Below, piece after piece: positions 26,256 through 35,104 of a stretch of 64,000 nt of DNA. The notes below the pieces were generated by a model. That model was not told where the DNA came from, did no database searches, and saw only the letters and a program-made list of their open reading frames with translations. The DNA comes from Paenibacillus cellulositrophicus (GTDB lineage Bacteria > Bacillota > Bacilli > Paenibacillales > Paenibacillaceae), in contig NZ_CP045295.1 of the NCBI RefSeq assembly GCF_009363095.1, positions 5,237,001 to 5,301,000 of the forward strand. The letters run 5' to 3'. Each line of letters starts with the position of its first letter. Within the stretch, counting starts at the first letter, position 1. A program made the translations under genes and the position numbers.

Positions 26256-26729
26256 TCATCGGATTCGGCGGTTTGCCCGTTTTCGCAGTTGTGGAAAATA
26301 GCTCATCTCCTCGACGGAAATGGGCTTTGCACCGTCGTCCGGGTTTTGGTCCGAATATTCTCCGCTTGGGAACCCATCTTCCAGTCTAACGTCAATGAAA
26401 TCAACGAGCTGCTGAAGTGAGGAAATTTGCTCGACGATCTGTTCACGGTGGTTTTTTAAAGTCCGGGTCAGCTCAATATATTCGGCGGGATCAGGGTTAC
26501 CGGATGCCTTCAGGAACGGCTTCATGGCCTCCAGGGAAATCCCCGTTTTTTTCAGGCAGGATATTAATTTGGTTGTATGGATATCCTTCCGGCGGTAGAC
26601 GCGATGCCCGTTGTCCTTTCTGTCCGGCGGAGGGAGCAGCTTGATTTTTTCATAATAACGGATCGTGTCCTCGGAAAGTCCAGTCAGCTCCGCGGTTTGC
26701 TTGATCGTGAACGTTTGCTCGATCATCAT
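26256..26729 (-). CDS. MerR-family transcriptional regulator
   Basis: 157 residues from ATG 26729, six bases after AGGAGG. The winged helix is canonical: FTIKQTAELTGLSEDTIRYYEKIKLLPPPDR split as TAELTGLSEDTIRYYEKIKLL and the wing NGHRVYRRKDI. A long dimerisation helix spans about residues 75-125. There are no paired cysteines, so metal sensing is unlikely; it resembles AdhR/YfmP-like regulators that answer to aldehydes or electrophiles. It faces an Old Yellow Enzyme gene, and both promoters have the 19-bp spacer diagnostic of MerR control. Confidence 0.92.
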   Translation of the reverse strand: MMIEQTFTIKQTAELTGLSEDTIRYYEKIKLLPPPDRKDNGHRVYRRKDIHTTKLISCLKKTGISLEAMKPFLKASGNPDPAEYIELTRTLKNHREQIVEQISSLQQLVDFIDVRLEDGFPSGEYSDQNPDDGAKPISVEEMSYFPQLRKRANRRIR

Positions 26730-26760
26730 CCTGCACCTCCTGTAATGGAAACTTAAAAGC

Positions 26761-26791
26761 ATTATACATCTTGGAGCCGACTCCAAGTCAA
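26761..26791 (-). promoter_or_regulatory. MerR-type promoter with 19-bp spacer (merR gene)
   Basis: Read leftward: TTGACT (26791-26786), a 19-base spacer, TATAAT (26766-26761). The spacer contains the inverted repeat TTGGAG-N4-CTCCAA (26771-26786). The long spacer and embedded dyad are the hallmarks of MerR-activated promoters. Confidence 0.75.
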
Positions 26792-26840
26792 ACGGGGTCA
26801 GCTCATCTTTTTTTCGGACAACGGCTTTGTCCACATTGCC

Positions 26841-26871
26841 TTGACTTCGATTCGACTCCAACTTTTACAAT
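26841..26871 (+). promoter_or_regulatory. MerR-type promoter with 19-bp spacer (ene-reductase gene)
   Basis: TTGACT (26841-26846), a 19-base spacer and TACAAT (26866-26871), with an imperfect dyad TTGACTTCGA / TCGACTCCAA between. It shares TTGACT and CTCCAA with the divergent merR promoter. Confidence 0.75.
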
Positions 26872-26920
26872 GGGCTCTATCAGGGAGACATATCCCTGGC
26901 ATATGAAGGAGGAGACGCAC

Positions 26921-28057
26921 ATGAACCCTAAATATCAACCTATAATGGAGCCCTATCGTTTCAAAAATGGCGTCGAAGTCAAGAACCGTGTCGTTCTTGC
27001 GCCCATGACGATTTCTTATTCCCGGCAAGACGGTACGATATCGGATGATGTCATCGCGTATTATGAAAGCCGTTCGAACAGTGTTGGAATGGCGGTCACG
27101 GGAAGCGCGATCGTCACATCGAGCGGCAAAGTATTCGGAGGAGAAATCGCGGCGGACCATGACGATCGGATTCCCAGCTTGCAGCGCCTGGCTGCAGCCA
27201 TGAAGAAACGCGGGGCCAAAGCCATCTTGCAAATCTTTCATGGGGGACGGGAAGCTCTACCGGAGGCGGTACCCAACGGTGAGATCGTAAGTGCGAGCGC
27301 GATTGCAAAGGAAGGCCAGAGCTTGATCCCCCGGGCGCTTGAAGAGCAGGAAATTTTAGAGATCATCCGAGCGTTCGGCGCCAGCACCCGGAGGGCGATC
27401 GAGGCGGGCTTCGACGGGGTAGAGATTCACGGGGCCAACCGGTTTCTGATCCAGCAGTTTTTTTCGCCATACACCAACCGGCGCGATGATCGTTGGGGAG
27501 GAGATCTAGACAAGCGTATGGCGTTTCCGCTTGCTGTGGTCGACGAAGTGAACAGAGTAGTAGCTGAACATGCTAAACGGCCGTTTCTCGTAGGATACCG
27601 GTTTTCGCCGGAAGAAGAAATGACGCCTGGCATTACGATGGCGGATACACTAAGGCTGGTGGATGCCCTCGCCAATAAAAACCTGGATTATTTGCATGTT
27701 TCTTTAATGGACTTCTGGTCTAAGCCTAGACGTGGAGTAGAGGACAATCGCTCCAGGATGGAGATGATTGATGAGCTCGCCGGGCAAAGAGTTCCCGTGA
27801 TCGGTGTAGGATCGATCCGCACACCTGATGAGGCGCTTAGAGCGCTGCAATCGGGAGTCCCGCTCATAGCACTGGGACGTGAGCTGATTATCGACCCGGA
27901 TTGGGTTGAAAAGGTAACGCAGGGCAGGGAAAACGAAATCCGCACAGAGATCACATTACGCGATCAAGAAAAACTGGGGATTGCCGATCCGTTATGGCAC
28001 AAAATCGTCCATACGCCAGGGTGGTTCCCGATCGCGGGCCAGGGTGTAACCGGCTAA
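26921..28057 (+). CDS. Old Yellow Enzyme-family NADH:flavin oxidoreductase
   Basis: 378 residues from ATG 26921 after GAAGGAGGAGA. FMN-binding TIM barrel: YRFKNGVEVKNRVVLAPMT, LQIFHGGREA, GFDGVEIHGANRFLIQQFFSPYTNRRDD read here as VEIHGANRFLIQQF and FSPYTNRRDDRWGG, and VGVGSIRTPDEAL for the phosphate site. It reduces activated alkenes, nitro compounds or quinones with NAD(P)H. The expected His-His/Asn substrate pair appears as HGAN. A MerR regulator is divergent, suggesting induction by electrophiles. Confidence 0.92.
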   Translation: MNPKYQPIMEPYRFKNGVEVKNRVVLAPMTISYSRQDGTISDDVIAYYESRSNSVGMAVTGSAIVTSSGKVFGGEIAADHDDRIPSLQRLAAAMKKRGAKAILQIFHGGREALPEAVPNGEIVSASAIAKEGQSLIPRALEEQEILEIIRAFGASTRRAIEAGFDGVEIHGANRFLIQQFFSPYTNRRDDRWGGDLDKRMAFPLAVVDEVNRVVAEHAKRPFLVGYRFSPEEEMTPGITMADTLRLVDALANKNLDYLHVSLMDFWSKPRRGVEDNRSRMEMIDELAGQRVPVIGVGSIRTPDEALRALQSGVPLIALGRELIIDPDWVEKVTQGRENEIRTEITLRDQEKLGIADPLWHKIVHTPGWFPIAGQGVTG

Positions 28058-28077
28058 AACGGGATTATGGTTATGCG

Positions 28078-28104
28078 AAAAAGCGCGCCCAAGGCGCGCT
28101 TTTT
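28078..28104. terminator. bidirectional terminator
   Basis: AAAAAGCGCGCC-CAA-GGCGCGCTTTTT is a perfect 12-base stem with a 3-base loop between convergent genes. Confidence 0.9.
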
Positions 28105-28142
28105 CATTCGTATTGGAACAGTTCCCCTGCTGCGCCAGCTGT

Positions 28143-29000
28143 TCAGCCCAGCATGCCGATCAGAACAATGCCGCCAAAAATAATGACGGAGCACAGCATC
28201 CGCCGCAATCCCTGCTGCTCCTTCAGAAGCAGGACGCCGAGGAAAGTGGCGAAGATGGTGCCGATTTCCCGCAGCGGGCTGATATGGGCCATCGGCGCTT
28301 GAGACATGGCGAACAGAAATAGCAGATAGGAGCCCGGGTTTAAAACGGCCCCAAGCAGCAGCGTAGTTTTGTTGGCCTTCCATTCCTCAACAATTTTTCC
28401 GGAGGCGATCACGGCCGGGGTCAGACCGAGCACAAATCCGATGTTGGTCACCTCCAGCAGCCCGATAGGAGAGACATGCTCCAAATTCAGCTTGTCGACG
28501 AAGACGTAGCAGGTGGTACACAGCCCGACGCACAAAGCCATCAGCACGGGCTTCAAGCCTTGGGCCTGCTGCCCGCCGCTGCGGCTGTTGGAGCCGATGC
28601 CGCTCAGCACGGCGAATCCGCCGAGCATGCAGAGGATGCCGAGCCAGCCGAAGACGGACAGCGATTCGTTCAGAAAAAGGACGCCGATCACAGGGACGAG
28701 CAGCGTGCTGGTGCCCCGCATGATCGGATAGATTTGCGACAGGTCGCCCAGCTCATAGGTTTTCGACAAAAGCCAGGAATAGACGGCCTGAAGCAGCATC
28801 GACAGCAGCAGCAGGCCGTAGGAAGCGGCGTTCATCGGATGTTTCCAGAGCTCGGTGATCAGCACCGGCAGCAGCAGAATGGTCGCGACCATCATGATAG
28901 ACCACAGAAAGACGCTTTTGCTGCGGCTCCGCTTGGTGAACATGCTCCACACGGCATGGGCCATGCCGGAAGCAATAACAAGGACAATCGGTAATAACAA
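28143..29000 (-). CDS. EamA/DMT-family transporter
   Basis: 285 residues with about ten hydrophobic helices in two repeats of the drug/metabolite transporter fold (YPIMRGTSTLLVPVIGVLFLNE in the first repeat; SPLREIGTIFATFLGVLLLKE in the second). It sits in the cytoplasmic membrane and probably exports a small metabolite. It follows the metallophosphoesterase gene by about 20 bp on the same strand, so the two form an operon whose promoter faces a DeoR regulator. Substrate unknown; the phosphoesterase partner hints at a phosphorylated compound or its product. Confidence 0.85.
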   Translation of the reverse strand: MLLPIVLVIASGMAHAVWSMFTKRSRSKSVFLWSIMMVATILLLPVLITELWKHPMNAASYGLLLLSMLLQAVYSWLLSKTYELGDLSQIYPIMRGTSTLLVPVIGVLFLNESLSVFGWLGILCMLGGFAVLSGIGSNSRSGGQQAQGLKPVLMALCVGLCTTCYVFVDKLNLEHVSPIGLLEVTNIGFVLGLTPAVIASGKIVEEWKANKTTLLLGAVLNPGSYLLFLFAMSQAPMAHISPLREIGTIFATFLGVLLLKEQQGLRRMLCSVIIFGGIVLIGMLG

Positions 29001-29022
29001 AATGAGTCAGCCCCTTGGTTGT

Positions 29023-29985
29023 TTAGTTGGTTCCTTGGGTATCGGGTTCATGAATCGGCTGTTCCAGAGCGGCGGACCCGTCCTCCAGCCGGAGCCAGGT
29101 ATCGAAGCCCTTCTCGCCAAGGGACAGGCGGATGACGCGGGCACCCCGCATAAATCCTTCTTTGCCGTATGTGTTGCAGCCGGTGGCCCGCCCGTAACTC
29201 AGGCGGATCCCGTGCAGCGTTCCGCTGTAATCGTTGATATGATCGTGTCCGCAGAACGTGCCGATGACGTCGCCCATTTCGACCAGTGCTGCAAACAGTC
29301 CGGAGTTGACCGGAGGGCTGCAGACCCGTTCGTATTTATGCCCATAGCAGACTTGGGTGTCCCATACTTCCTGATATTCGGGAATCGGGATATGGAAGAA
29401 TGCCAGCGCAGGCAGCTTCTCCGCCTGCCCGTTCGGATTCAGCCTGGCGGATTCAGCGGCGAGCCAGTTGATTTGGTCCCGCTGGATCCAGTTGTACCCG
29501 GGAACCTGGTCGAGGCTCGAATAATCCCCGGAATCGAGGAAATACAGGTTGGCGGCCGGACGCCCCTCCGCGTCAACCAGCTCCAGCGTGTAATTGCCCG
29601 ACCCGCTTAAGTGCGCCGGACCGGGCTCCGTTACCGTATGCCGGTGCTCCAGCACGGTCTGCATCAGCTCTTCCCGGCTGATCCGGTTTTCCGTATCATG
29701 ATTGCCGAAGACGACCGCCCACGGGATACCGCGTTCTTCAACGGCAGCGACCGCATCCCGGAAGGCTTCCCGGGGATTCTCGCATTCTTTATTTCCCGGG
29801 GACACAGGTCCGGTATAAATGACGTCTCCGGTGATAACGACCAAATCCGGTTTCTCAGCATCCATGACCCGTTCCATGATTTCCCGTGTGCGCTGGTCCT
29901 CAGGTCTGCCGTCCATCCAATGCAAATCGGTAAACTGTACAATCGTAAAAGTGCCGTCCTTTCGAAAAGACAAGCTCTTGCTCAT
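29023..29985 (-). CDS. calcineurin-type metallophosphoesterase
   Basis: 320 residues. The binuclear metal motifs are complete: FTDLHWMDG (DxH), VVITGDVIYTG (GDxxx), VVFGNHDTE (GNHD/E), then HIPIPEY (His) and FCGHDHINDY (GHxH). The group resembles PhoD/Icc-like phosphohydrolases such as the DCR2-type proteins. Cytosolic, no signal peptide. AGGAGGACACGTG precedes the ATG. With the downstream DMT transporter it is likely controlled by the divergent DeoR-family gene, suggesting a sugar-phosphate or nucleotide substrate. Confidence 0.9.
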   Translation of the reverse strand: MSKSLSFRKDGTFTIVQFTDLHWMDGRPEDQRTREIMERVMDAEKPDLVVITGDVIYTGPVSPGNKECENPREAFRDAVAAVEERGIPWAVVFGNHDTENRISREELMQTVLEHRHTVTEPGPAHLSGSGNYTLELVDAEGRPAANLYFLDSGDYSSLDQVPGYNWIQRDQINWLAAESARLNPNGQAEKLPALAFFHIPIPEYQEVWDTQVCYGHKYERVCSPPVNSGLFAALVEMGDVIGTFCGHDHINDYSGTLHGIRLSYGRATGCNTYGKEGFMRGARVIRLSLGEKGFDTWLRLEDGSAALEQPIHEPDTQGTN

Positions 29986-30023
29986 CTCACGTGTCCTCCT
30001 CGTTATTTTACGTTAATTTAACA

Positions 30024-30193
30024 AACCACATATATGTATGTTGTATTATGTGTATTTATGTGGTTTTAGTTGATTTTAGTCCTGGTCAAAGCTGCTGTCA
30101 ATTCATTTTTTCGATGTTTGACATTCCTCTCCATCGCCAACTACACTTATAAGAAACAACAACAAAACACATGTAAGCGATGAAAAACCACAT
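30024..30193. promoter_or_regulatory. three AACCACAT motifs, candidate DeoR operators
   Basis: The octamer AACCACAT occurs at 30024-30031 and 30186-30193, and inverted as ATGTGGTT at 30058-30065. All lie in the 250-bp gap between the divergent phosphoesterase and DeoR genes. DeoR repressors often bind several spaced repeats and loop DNA. Confidence 0.5.
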
Positions 30194-30235
30194 GTGTCCA
30201 ATACTAAGCCTTTTGGTATAAAGGGGGGGTTCGAT

Positions 30236-31015
30236 ATGTCCTTAACCTATGAGGAACGGCGGGAGACCATTCTCGGCCAATTGGGGATGGAAGGGAAAGT
30301 CCGCGTGCACATGCTGGCGGAGATGTTTGGCGTTTCGACAGAGACGATCCGCAGGGACCTCGACCGCCTGGAGAAGGAAGGCAAGCTTCGGAAAGTTTAC
30401 GGCGGCGCGGTCCGGGTCCGTTCCGGCTTCACGGAGCCGACGTTTACGAACCGTTCCCTGATGCACCGCAGCGAAAAGCAGGAGATCGGCAAACTGGCGG
30501 CGTCCCTGATTGAAGACGGGGAGACAGTGCTGCTGGACAACGGCACCACGACACTGGAAATTATGCGGAATGTGATGGAGCGCCCCCAGGTCACGGTCAT
30601 CACCAACTCCGTGCCGATATTAAACCTTGCCCTTGAGGGGTTCCGGGGGAAAATCGTGTTTGCTGGGGGCGAGATCAATCCGGAGCATCAGGCGGCTACG
30701 GGGATGATCAGTCATGAACTGCTCGATCGCTTCAAGGTGAATAAGGCGTTTATTTCCGCAGGGGGCATCTCGCTGGCCGACGGGATCACTGATTATCATC
30801 TGGAAGAAGCGCTGCTGTCCCGCAAAATGATCGAGCGTACAGAAGAGGCCATTCTCGTCGCGGACCATTCTAAGTTCGGGGTCACCACCTTCGCCCAGAT
30901 CGCACCGCTTACGCAGATCTCGATGGTCGTCACCGATGCGGGCTGCTCCAGGGAATGGATCGACGCCTTGAAGCAGCTGGACATTGAAATCATTTCGGGA
31001 GAGGCCCGGCTTTAA
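30236..31015 (+). CDS. DeoR/GlpR-family transcriptional regulator
   Basis: 259 residues from ATG 30236 after AAGGGGGG. N-terminal helix-turn-helix VHMLAEMFGVSTETIRRDLDRLEKEGKL, here read as LAEMFGVSTETIRRDLDRL, followed by KVYGGAV, the DeoR signature. The sugar-phosphate sensor domain (about 75-235) has the D-x-G-T-T motif LLDNGTTTLEI, and KAFISAGGIS. Effector is likely a phosphorylated sugar; target is likely the divergent phosphoesterase-transporter operon. Confidence 0.93.
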   Translation: MSLTYEERRETILGQLGMEGKVRVHMLAEMFGVSTETIRRDLDRLEKEGKLRKVYGGAVRVRSGFTEPTFTNRSLMHRSEKQEIGKLAASLIEDGETVLLDNGTTTLEIMRNVMERPQVTVITNSVPILNLALEGFRGKIVFAGGEINPEHQAATGMISHELLDRFKVNKAFISAGGISLADGITDYHLEEALLSRKMIERTEEAILVADHSKFGVTTFAQIAPLTQISMVVTDAGCSREWIDALKQLDIEIISGEARL

Positions 31016-31301
31016 GAGGATTCTAAGTGGCGGGTTCCTCTACGGAACTGCCTTTAAATAAAGGGGCGATCCGGTCGATGCGGTTCGTCCAGATGCCGCC
31101 GCTGTAGTGGGCGCGGTTCTGTTAGCGCTACTAATGATTTCTTTTGGGATCTCCTTCTACGGATGCGCATATAAACAGCCCTTTTGGCGCATGGTAATAA
31201 AAATGAACGATATTCTGCAAGGCAGTTAATAGTTTTAAAGCACCGAACCTGTTTAAAGCTTACATGCAAAACAATCCAAATGAGGAAAGGAGGTCAGGGA
31301 T
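31016..31301. other. intergenic stretch without a recognised feature
   Basis: About 285 bp between the DeoR and DUF2512 genes. I see no open frame with a ribosome site, no strong hairpin with a T run and no clear promoter; AT content rises toward the right end, where the DUF2512 promoter must lie. Confidence 0.5.
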
Positions 31302-31655
31302 ATGGGGAAATTTGCCGTTAAATTGGTGGCTCATTTGGTTGTGATCACGGCGATGCTGTTGGTACTCTCTACGGCAACGATCTGGGGGGCATTGGCCACG
31401 GCGCTGGCGATCGGCGTCATTTCCTATTTGGTCGGCGACCTGCTGATTCTCCGCGCTTCCCAGAACAATATCGTTTCCACGCTGTGCGATGCTGTTCTGG
31501 TTTTTCTCATGCTTTGGGCGGTGCGTGCATCGAATCTGTGGTCCTTGTCTTATACGGATATGCTGGTTATCACCATCGTGGCGGGGATTTTCGAATACTT
31601 CTACCACATGTGGCTGCTGAGCGACGACCGTTCGGCCAGAAGACAGCGGGCCTAA
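31302..31655 (+). CDS. DUF2512-family (YndM-like) membrane protein
   Basis: 117 residues with four hydrophobic helices (FAVKLVAHLVVITAMLLVL, ATALAIGVISYLVGDLLIL, TLCDAVLVFLMLWAV, MLVITIVAGIFEYFYHMWLL). The pattern G-x-G-D-L-L-I-L followed by N and a final FEYFYHMWL matches the DUF2512/YndM family of Bacillales, which has no known role; sporulation or stress links are only reported by association. GAAAGGAGGTCAGG is a strong ribosome site. Monocistronic. Confidence 0.85.
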   Translation: MGKFAVKLVAHLVVITAMLLVLSTATIWGALATALAIGVISYLVGDLLILRASQNNIVSTLCDAVLVFLMLWAVRASNLWSLSYTDMLVITIVAGIFEYFYHMWLLSDDRSARRQRA

Positions 31656-31710
31656 TGAGCCTTTCTGCTTATCTTTGATTTAAAATGAATAGATGAAACG
31701 ATGGAACCCT

Positions 31711-31745
31711 AAGACCCTCTGCCAACAGGCAGAGGGTCTTCTTTT
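31711..31745. terminator. Rho-independent terminator, usable both ways
   Basis: AAGACCCTCTGCC-AACA-GGCAGAGGGTCTT is a perfect 13-base stem followed by CTTTTA, between convergent genes. Confidence 0.9.
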
Positions 31746-31956
31746 AGCGGTTCTGCTTCAGCTCGGCAAGCCCGACCAGGAACATGAGTACGCCGATAAG
31801 AAGCGGGGAGAGCAGGGTGCAGTACAGCAGCGTCTCGTATTCGCCGGTCAAATTCATATTGTAAAAAAATATATTCCTGAAGAAGAAGTAACCCATCGGC
31901 GCACTGAAAAAAATGAACACAAACGATAATGCGAACCATGCCGTCGACCTTTTCAC
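31744..31956 (-). CDS. small two-helix membrane protein of unknown function
   Basis: 70 residues from GTG 31956. Two hydrophobic helices (FALSFVFIFFSAPMGYFFF and LLSPLLIGVLMFLVGLAEL) flank a short loop; the tail is basic. I do not recognise the family. GGAAGGGATGAT lies a little far upstream of the GTG, so translation may be weak. Its stop abuts a strong terminator, which supports a real transcript. Confidence 0.5.
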   Translation of the reverse strand: MKRSTAWFALSFVFIFFSAPMGYFFFRNIFFYNMNLTGEYETLLYCTLLSPLLIGVLMFLVGLAELKQNR

Positions 31957-32205
31957 AGATGTATCATCCCTTCCTGATATCTATTCTCCTTTTTACCATT
32001 CTTTACATAGATTGTCATCCAAAAAATCCACTTCGTCGTGGACGGATCCGAAAGAAAGCCGATAAATGCAGTGCTGGAAATCGATAGTATTCATTTTTGC
32101 ACAAACCGGACTTCCAGGAATTGAACTGTCATTCGCAGCAGGGCCATAGGTATAATCGAGTCACAAGGAACGACATATTTCGTCAATGACAGGAGGGATG
32201 CCGGA

Positions 32206-34341
32206 ATGCTTGATGAACGCAGTACCGAAATACTGAAGCTGCTGGTGCAGACGGACGATTACGTGACGCTGGATGAACTGACGCAGAGGCTCGGCATCTC
32301 CCGAAGAACCGTGTATTACGATATGAACAAAATCAATGACTGGCTGGAGACTTTGGAGCTGCCCCCTGTCGAGTACGTGCGCACGGCCGGTTATTCTCTG
32401 CCGGAGGCCAGCCGCCGGGGGATCCCGGACACGGCAGGAGCAGAGAGCTCTGCGGCCCAGCAGTATTATTTGTCCCAGCGAGAGCGGCTTGCCTGGATCG
32501 CGATCCGGCTGCTCACGGCAAAGAGTCCCGTCTTTATCCACCGACTAACCGAGTTGCTCCAAGTCAGCCGGGGGACGGTACTGAAGGATTTGAATGCGGT
32601 TCGCGCGCAGCTGGAGACGGCCGGCCTCGAGGTGGTGTATGACCGGAAGCGGGGCTACGAAGTGCACGGCGAAGAGGCGAGGATCAGGAGAGAGCTGACC
32701 CGCTGCTGCGATCAGCTTGCCGGCAGCGTCAGCTGGGAGCAGGCGGTCAGCCGTACGGGCTACTGGGGAGAGCAGGATCCGCTGCGGGACATCATGCCGG
32801 AGAATACGGACGAAGGCATCCGGCGTCAGATCTACCTGCTGATCGCGGCCAGCGAGCGGATGCTGAACGTGGAGCTCACCGACGAGATGCTCTTTCATTT
32901 GACTACCCGATTTTTGCTGTTTATCCGCCGGATTCAGTCCGGCCGGGTGATCCGCGTGGATGAGGACGAGCGGGAAGTGCTGCGGCAGACGCCCGAATAT
33001 GACGCGGCTTCCCGAATTGCGGACGGCCTTGGCCGCTTGTTCGGCAGTCCGGTACCGGAAGAAGAAAACGCTTACCTTACGATGCATCTGCTTGGGGCAA
33101 GGGCGAACCGGATGGAGCAGCTGACAGGCTCGGATGAAATTATCGGACGCCTGCGGGACGCGGCCCGGGAGATGACGGATGCGTTCCAGCGCAGCGCCTG
33201 CGTCTGGCTTGGCGGCCGGGAAGCCGTGGAGGAGGACCTGCTGGTTCACCTGAAGCCGGCGTATTACCGGATCATATACGGTTTGGAGCTGGTCAATCCT
33301 CTTCTGGAGGACATCCGCAGTAAATACGGCGATTTATTTGAGCTCACCCGGCGCTCGGCATATGCTTTCGAGGAGCTGGTAGGCCGGAAGCTGAGCGACG
33401 TCGAGATCAGCTATCTGGCCATGCATTTCGGCGGATGGCTGCGCCGGGAGGAAGTGGAGCCGGCGGCCCGGCGGAGGGCGGCGATCGTCTGCGTGAACGG
33501 GATCTCGGCATCGAGAATGCTGAAGGCCCAGCTGGAGGGGCTTTTCTCCACTCTGGACATTATCGCGATGCTTTCCCTGCGGGAATACGAGCAGTTCCAG
33601 GAGCGGGTCGATTTAATTTTCTCAACAGTCCCGCTGCCGGACAGCAAAGTGCCCGTATATGTCGTCCGTTCGATCCTCAGCGACAAGGACAAAGAGAATC
33701 TGCTCGGCAGGGTGAACAAGGCGGGCGGCAGAGGCCAGAGGACACAGGCGAGCTCGGTGCAGGCACTGCTCGATATCGTCCGTAAGCACGCCGACGTGAC
33801 CGACGAAGCGGGCCTCGCCGACGAGCTCGGCCGCTACCTGTCCGGCGGCCGGAGCAAAGTATGGCTGGGCGAGCGGCCCAAGCCTTCCCTGGCCGAGCTG
33901 CTGCCCGCGCCGATGATCCGCCTGCAGCGGGAGAGCGCGAGCTGGCGTGAAGCGATCCGGGAAGCAGCCCAGCCGCTGCTGGCGGAAGAATACATCGACA
34001 AAGGCTACATCGACGCCATGATCGGCAAAGTCGAGTCCCTCGGCCCATACATTGTGGTCGCGCCCGGAATCGCCATCGCGCACGGCCGGCCAGAGGATGG
34101 CGTGAAGCGTCTGGGGATGAGCCTTCTGCAATTAGAGCGGCCCGTGGCTTTTTCCGGGGAAGCGCGCCACCAGGTGAAGGTCGTTCTGGTGCTGGCGGCC
34201 ATCGACGGAGAGTCGCATCTAAAGGCATTGTCCGAGCTGACGGGCATGCTGAAGGACGCAGCCGGCCTGAACCGGCTGAAGGAGGCGCATACGAAGGAGC
34301 AGATTCTGAAGCAGATCGGGACGGCTTCAAGTTCCGGCTAA
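32206..34341 (+). CDS. PRD-domain transcriptional activator with PTS IIB- and IIA-like domains
   Basis: 711 residues, MtlR/LicR architecture. Two N-terminal helix-turn-helices (LDELTQRLGISRRTVYYDMN at about 25; LTELLQVSRGTVLKDLNAV at about 115). Two PTS regulation domains follow, at about 200-290 (MLFHLTTRFLLFIRR; YLTMHLLGARANR) and 310-410 (LVHLKPAYYRIIYGLEL; ISYLAMHFGGWLRRE). A IIB-like domain (AIVCVNGISASRMLKAQL, Cys at about 427) and a C-terminal IIA-like domain (VAPGIAIAHGRPEDG, His at about 627) complete it. Phosphorylation by the operon's own PTS would set activity. First gene of the operon; GACAGGAGGGATG precedes the ATG; a TATAAT at 32151 lacks a good -35, as expected for an activated promoter. 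Confidence 0.92.
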   Translation: MLDERSTEILKLLVQTDDYVTLDELTQRLGISRRTVYYDMNKINDWLETLELPPVEYVRTAGYSLPEASRRGIPDTAGAESSAAQQYYLSQRERLAWIAIRLLTAKSPVFIHRLTELLQVSRGTVLKDLNAVRAQLETAGLEVVYDRKRGYEVHGEEARIRRELTRCCDQLAGSVSWEQAVSRTGYWGEQDPLRDIMPENTDEGIRRQIYLLIAASERMLNVELTDEMLFHLTTRFLLFIRRIQSGRVIRVDEDEREVLRQTPEYDAASRIADGLGRLFGSPVPEEENAYLTMHLLGARANRMEQLTGSDEIIGRLRDAAREMTDAFQRSACVWLGGREAVEEDLLVHLKPAYYRIIYGLELVNPLLEDIRSKYGDLFELTRRSAYAFEELVGRKLSDVEISYLAMHFGGWLRREEVEPAARRRAAIVCVNGISASRMLKAQLEGLFSTLDIIAMLSLREYEQFQERVDLIFSTVPLPDSKVPVYVVRSILSDKDKENLLGRVNKAGGRGQRTQASSVQALLDIVRKHADVTDEAGLADELGRYLSGGRSKVWLGERPKPSLAELLPAPMIRLQRESASWREAIREAAQPLLAEEYIDKGYIDAMIGKVESLGPYIVVAPGIAIAHGRPEDGVKRLGMSLLQLERPVAFSGEARHQVKVVLVLAAIDGESHLKALSELTGMLKDAAGLNRLKEAHTKEQILKQIGTASSSG

Positions 34342-34365
34342 ACTATCCGAACGGGAGAGATGAAC

Positions 34366-34809
34366 ATGAAATTTCTTGAACCTCCGCTCATTGCGCTGGA
34401 TGCGGAAGCGGCATCCGCCGAGGAGGCAATCCGGCTGGCAGGTGCGCTGCTGACGGAGGCGGGTGCTGCAGAAGCACGCTACGCCGACGCAATGGTAGAT
34501 TCCTACCGGGAGAGGGGCCCATATTTCGTCCTTGCCCCGAGTATTGCCCTGCCGCACGCCCGGGCGCAGGACGGCGTGATTGAGGCTGCGGTGTCTTTTG
34601 TCCGGCTGAAGGAACCGGTCGTCTTCGGCCACAGCGCCAACGATCCGGTGCAGCTGGTATTCGCCCTTGGCGGGTCTGACAGCGGCGAGCATATCGCCCT
34701 GCTGCGCCAGCTGACGACGCTGCTGAGCAATCCGGCGCATCTGGAACAGTTCAAACAGGCGGCCGATGTGGAAGCTATCCAACAAATCATTAGGGGGAAT
34801 GAGCAATGA
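34366..34809 (+). CDS. PTS sugar transporter subunit IIA (mannitol/fructose/ascorbate type)
   Basis: 147 residues from ATG 34366; ATG 34360 is nearer to GGGAGAG than usual. The phospho-accepting histidine is in VLAPSIALPHARAQDGV (about residue 64), followed by VSFVRLKEPVVFG and LVFALGGSDSGEH, the fold of PTS_EIIA_2. It receives phosphate from HPr and passes it to IIB. The next gene starts 4 bases before its stop, indicating translational coupling. Confidence 0.9.
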   Translation: MKFLEPPLIALDAEAASAEEAIRLAGALLTEAGAAEARYADAMVDSYRERGPYFVLAPSIALPHARAQDGVIEAAVSFVRLKEPVVFGHSANDPVQLVFALGGSDSGEHIALLRQLTTLLSNPAHLEQFKQAADVEAIQQIIRGNEQ

Positions 34810-35069
34810 AAGTATTATGCGTATGCGGTTTGGGACAAGGAACGAGTCTGATTCTGCGGATGAATGTGGAAAATGTGCTGAGTGCGATGGGCGTCAGCGC
34901 CGACGTTGAGCATACGGATGTCTCCACGGCTTCGGGTACGGCGGCCGACTATATTATCACTAGCCATGAGCTGGCGCAAAGCCTGGAGGGCCATTCCGCC
35001 CGGATCATCGTCGTCAATAACTACTTCGACAATGACGAAATCAAGCAAAAGCTGGGGGAAGCCTTGTAA
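34806..35069 (+). CDS. PTS sugar transporter subunit IIB (ascorbate/galactitol type)
   Basis: 87 residues, a full IIB of the lactose/galactitol-like fold. The phospho-cysteine is Cys7 in VLCVCGLGQGTSLIL (P-loop CGxGxGTS). IIB phosphorylates the sugar as IIC carries it inward. Its ATG overlaps the IIA stop; the IIC gene follows after 35 bp. Confidence 0.9.
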   Translation: MKVLCVCGLGQGTSLILRMNVENVLSAMGVSADVEHTDVSTASGTAADYIITSHELAQSLEGHSARIIVVNNYFDNDEIKQKLGEAL

Positions 35070-35104
35070 GCCCTATCTTGACCTAACCGAGGAGGTGTCC
35101 ATCC

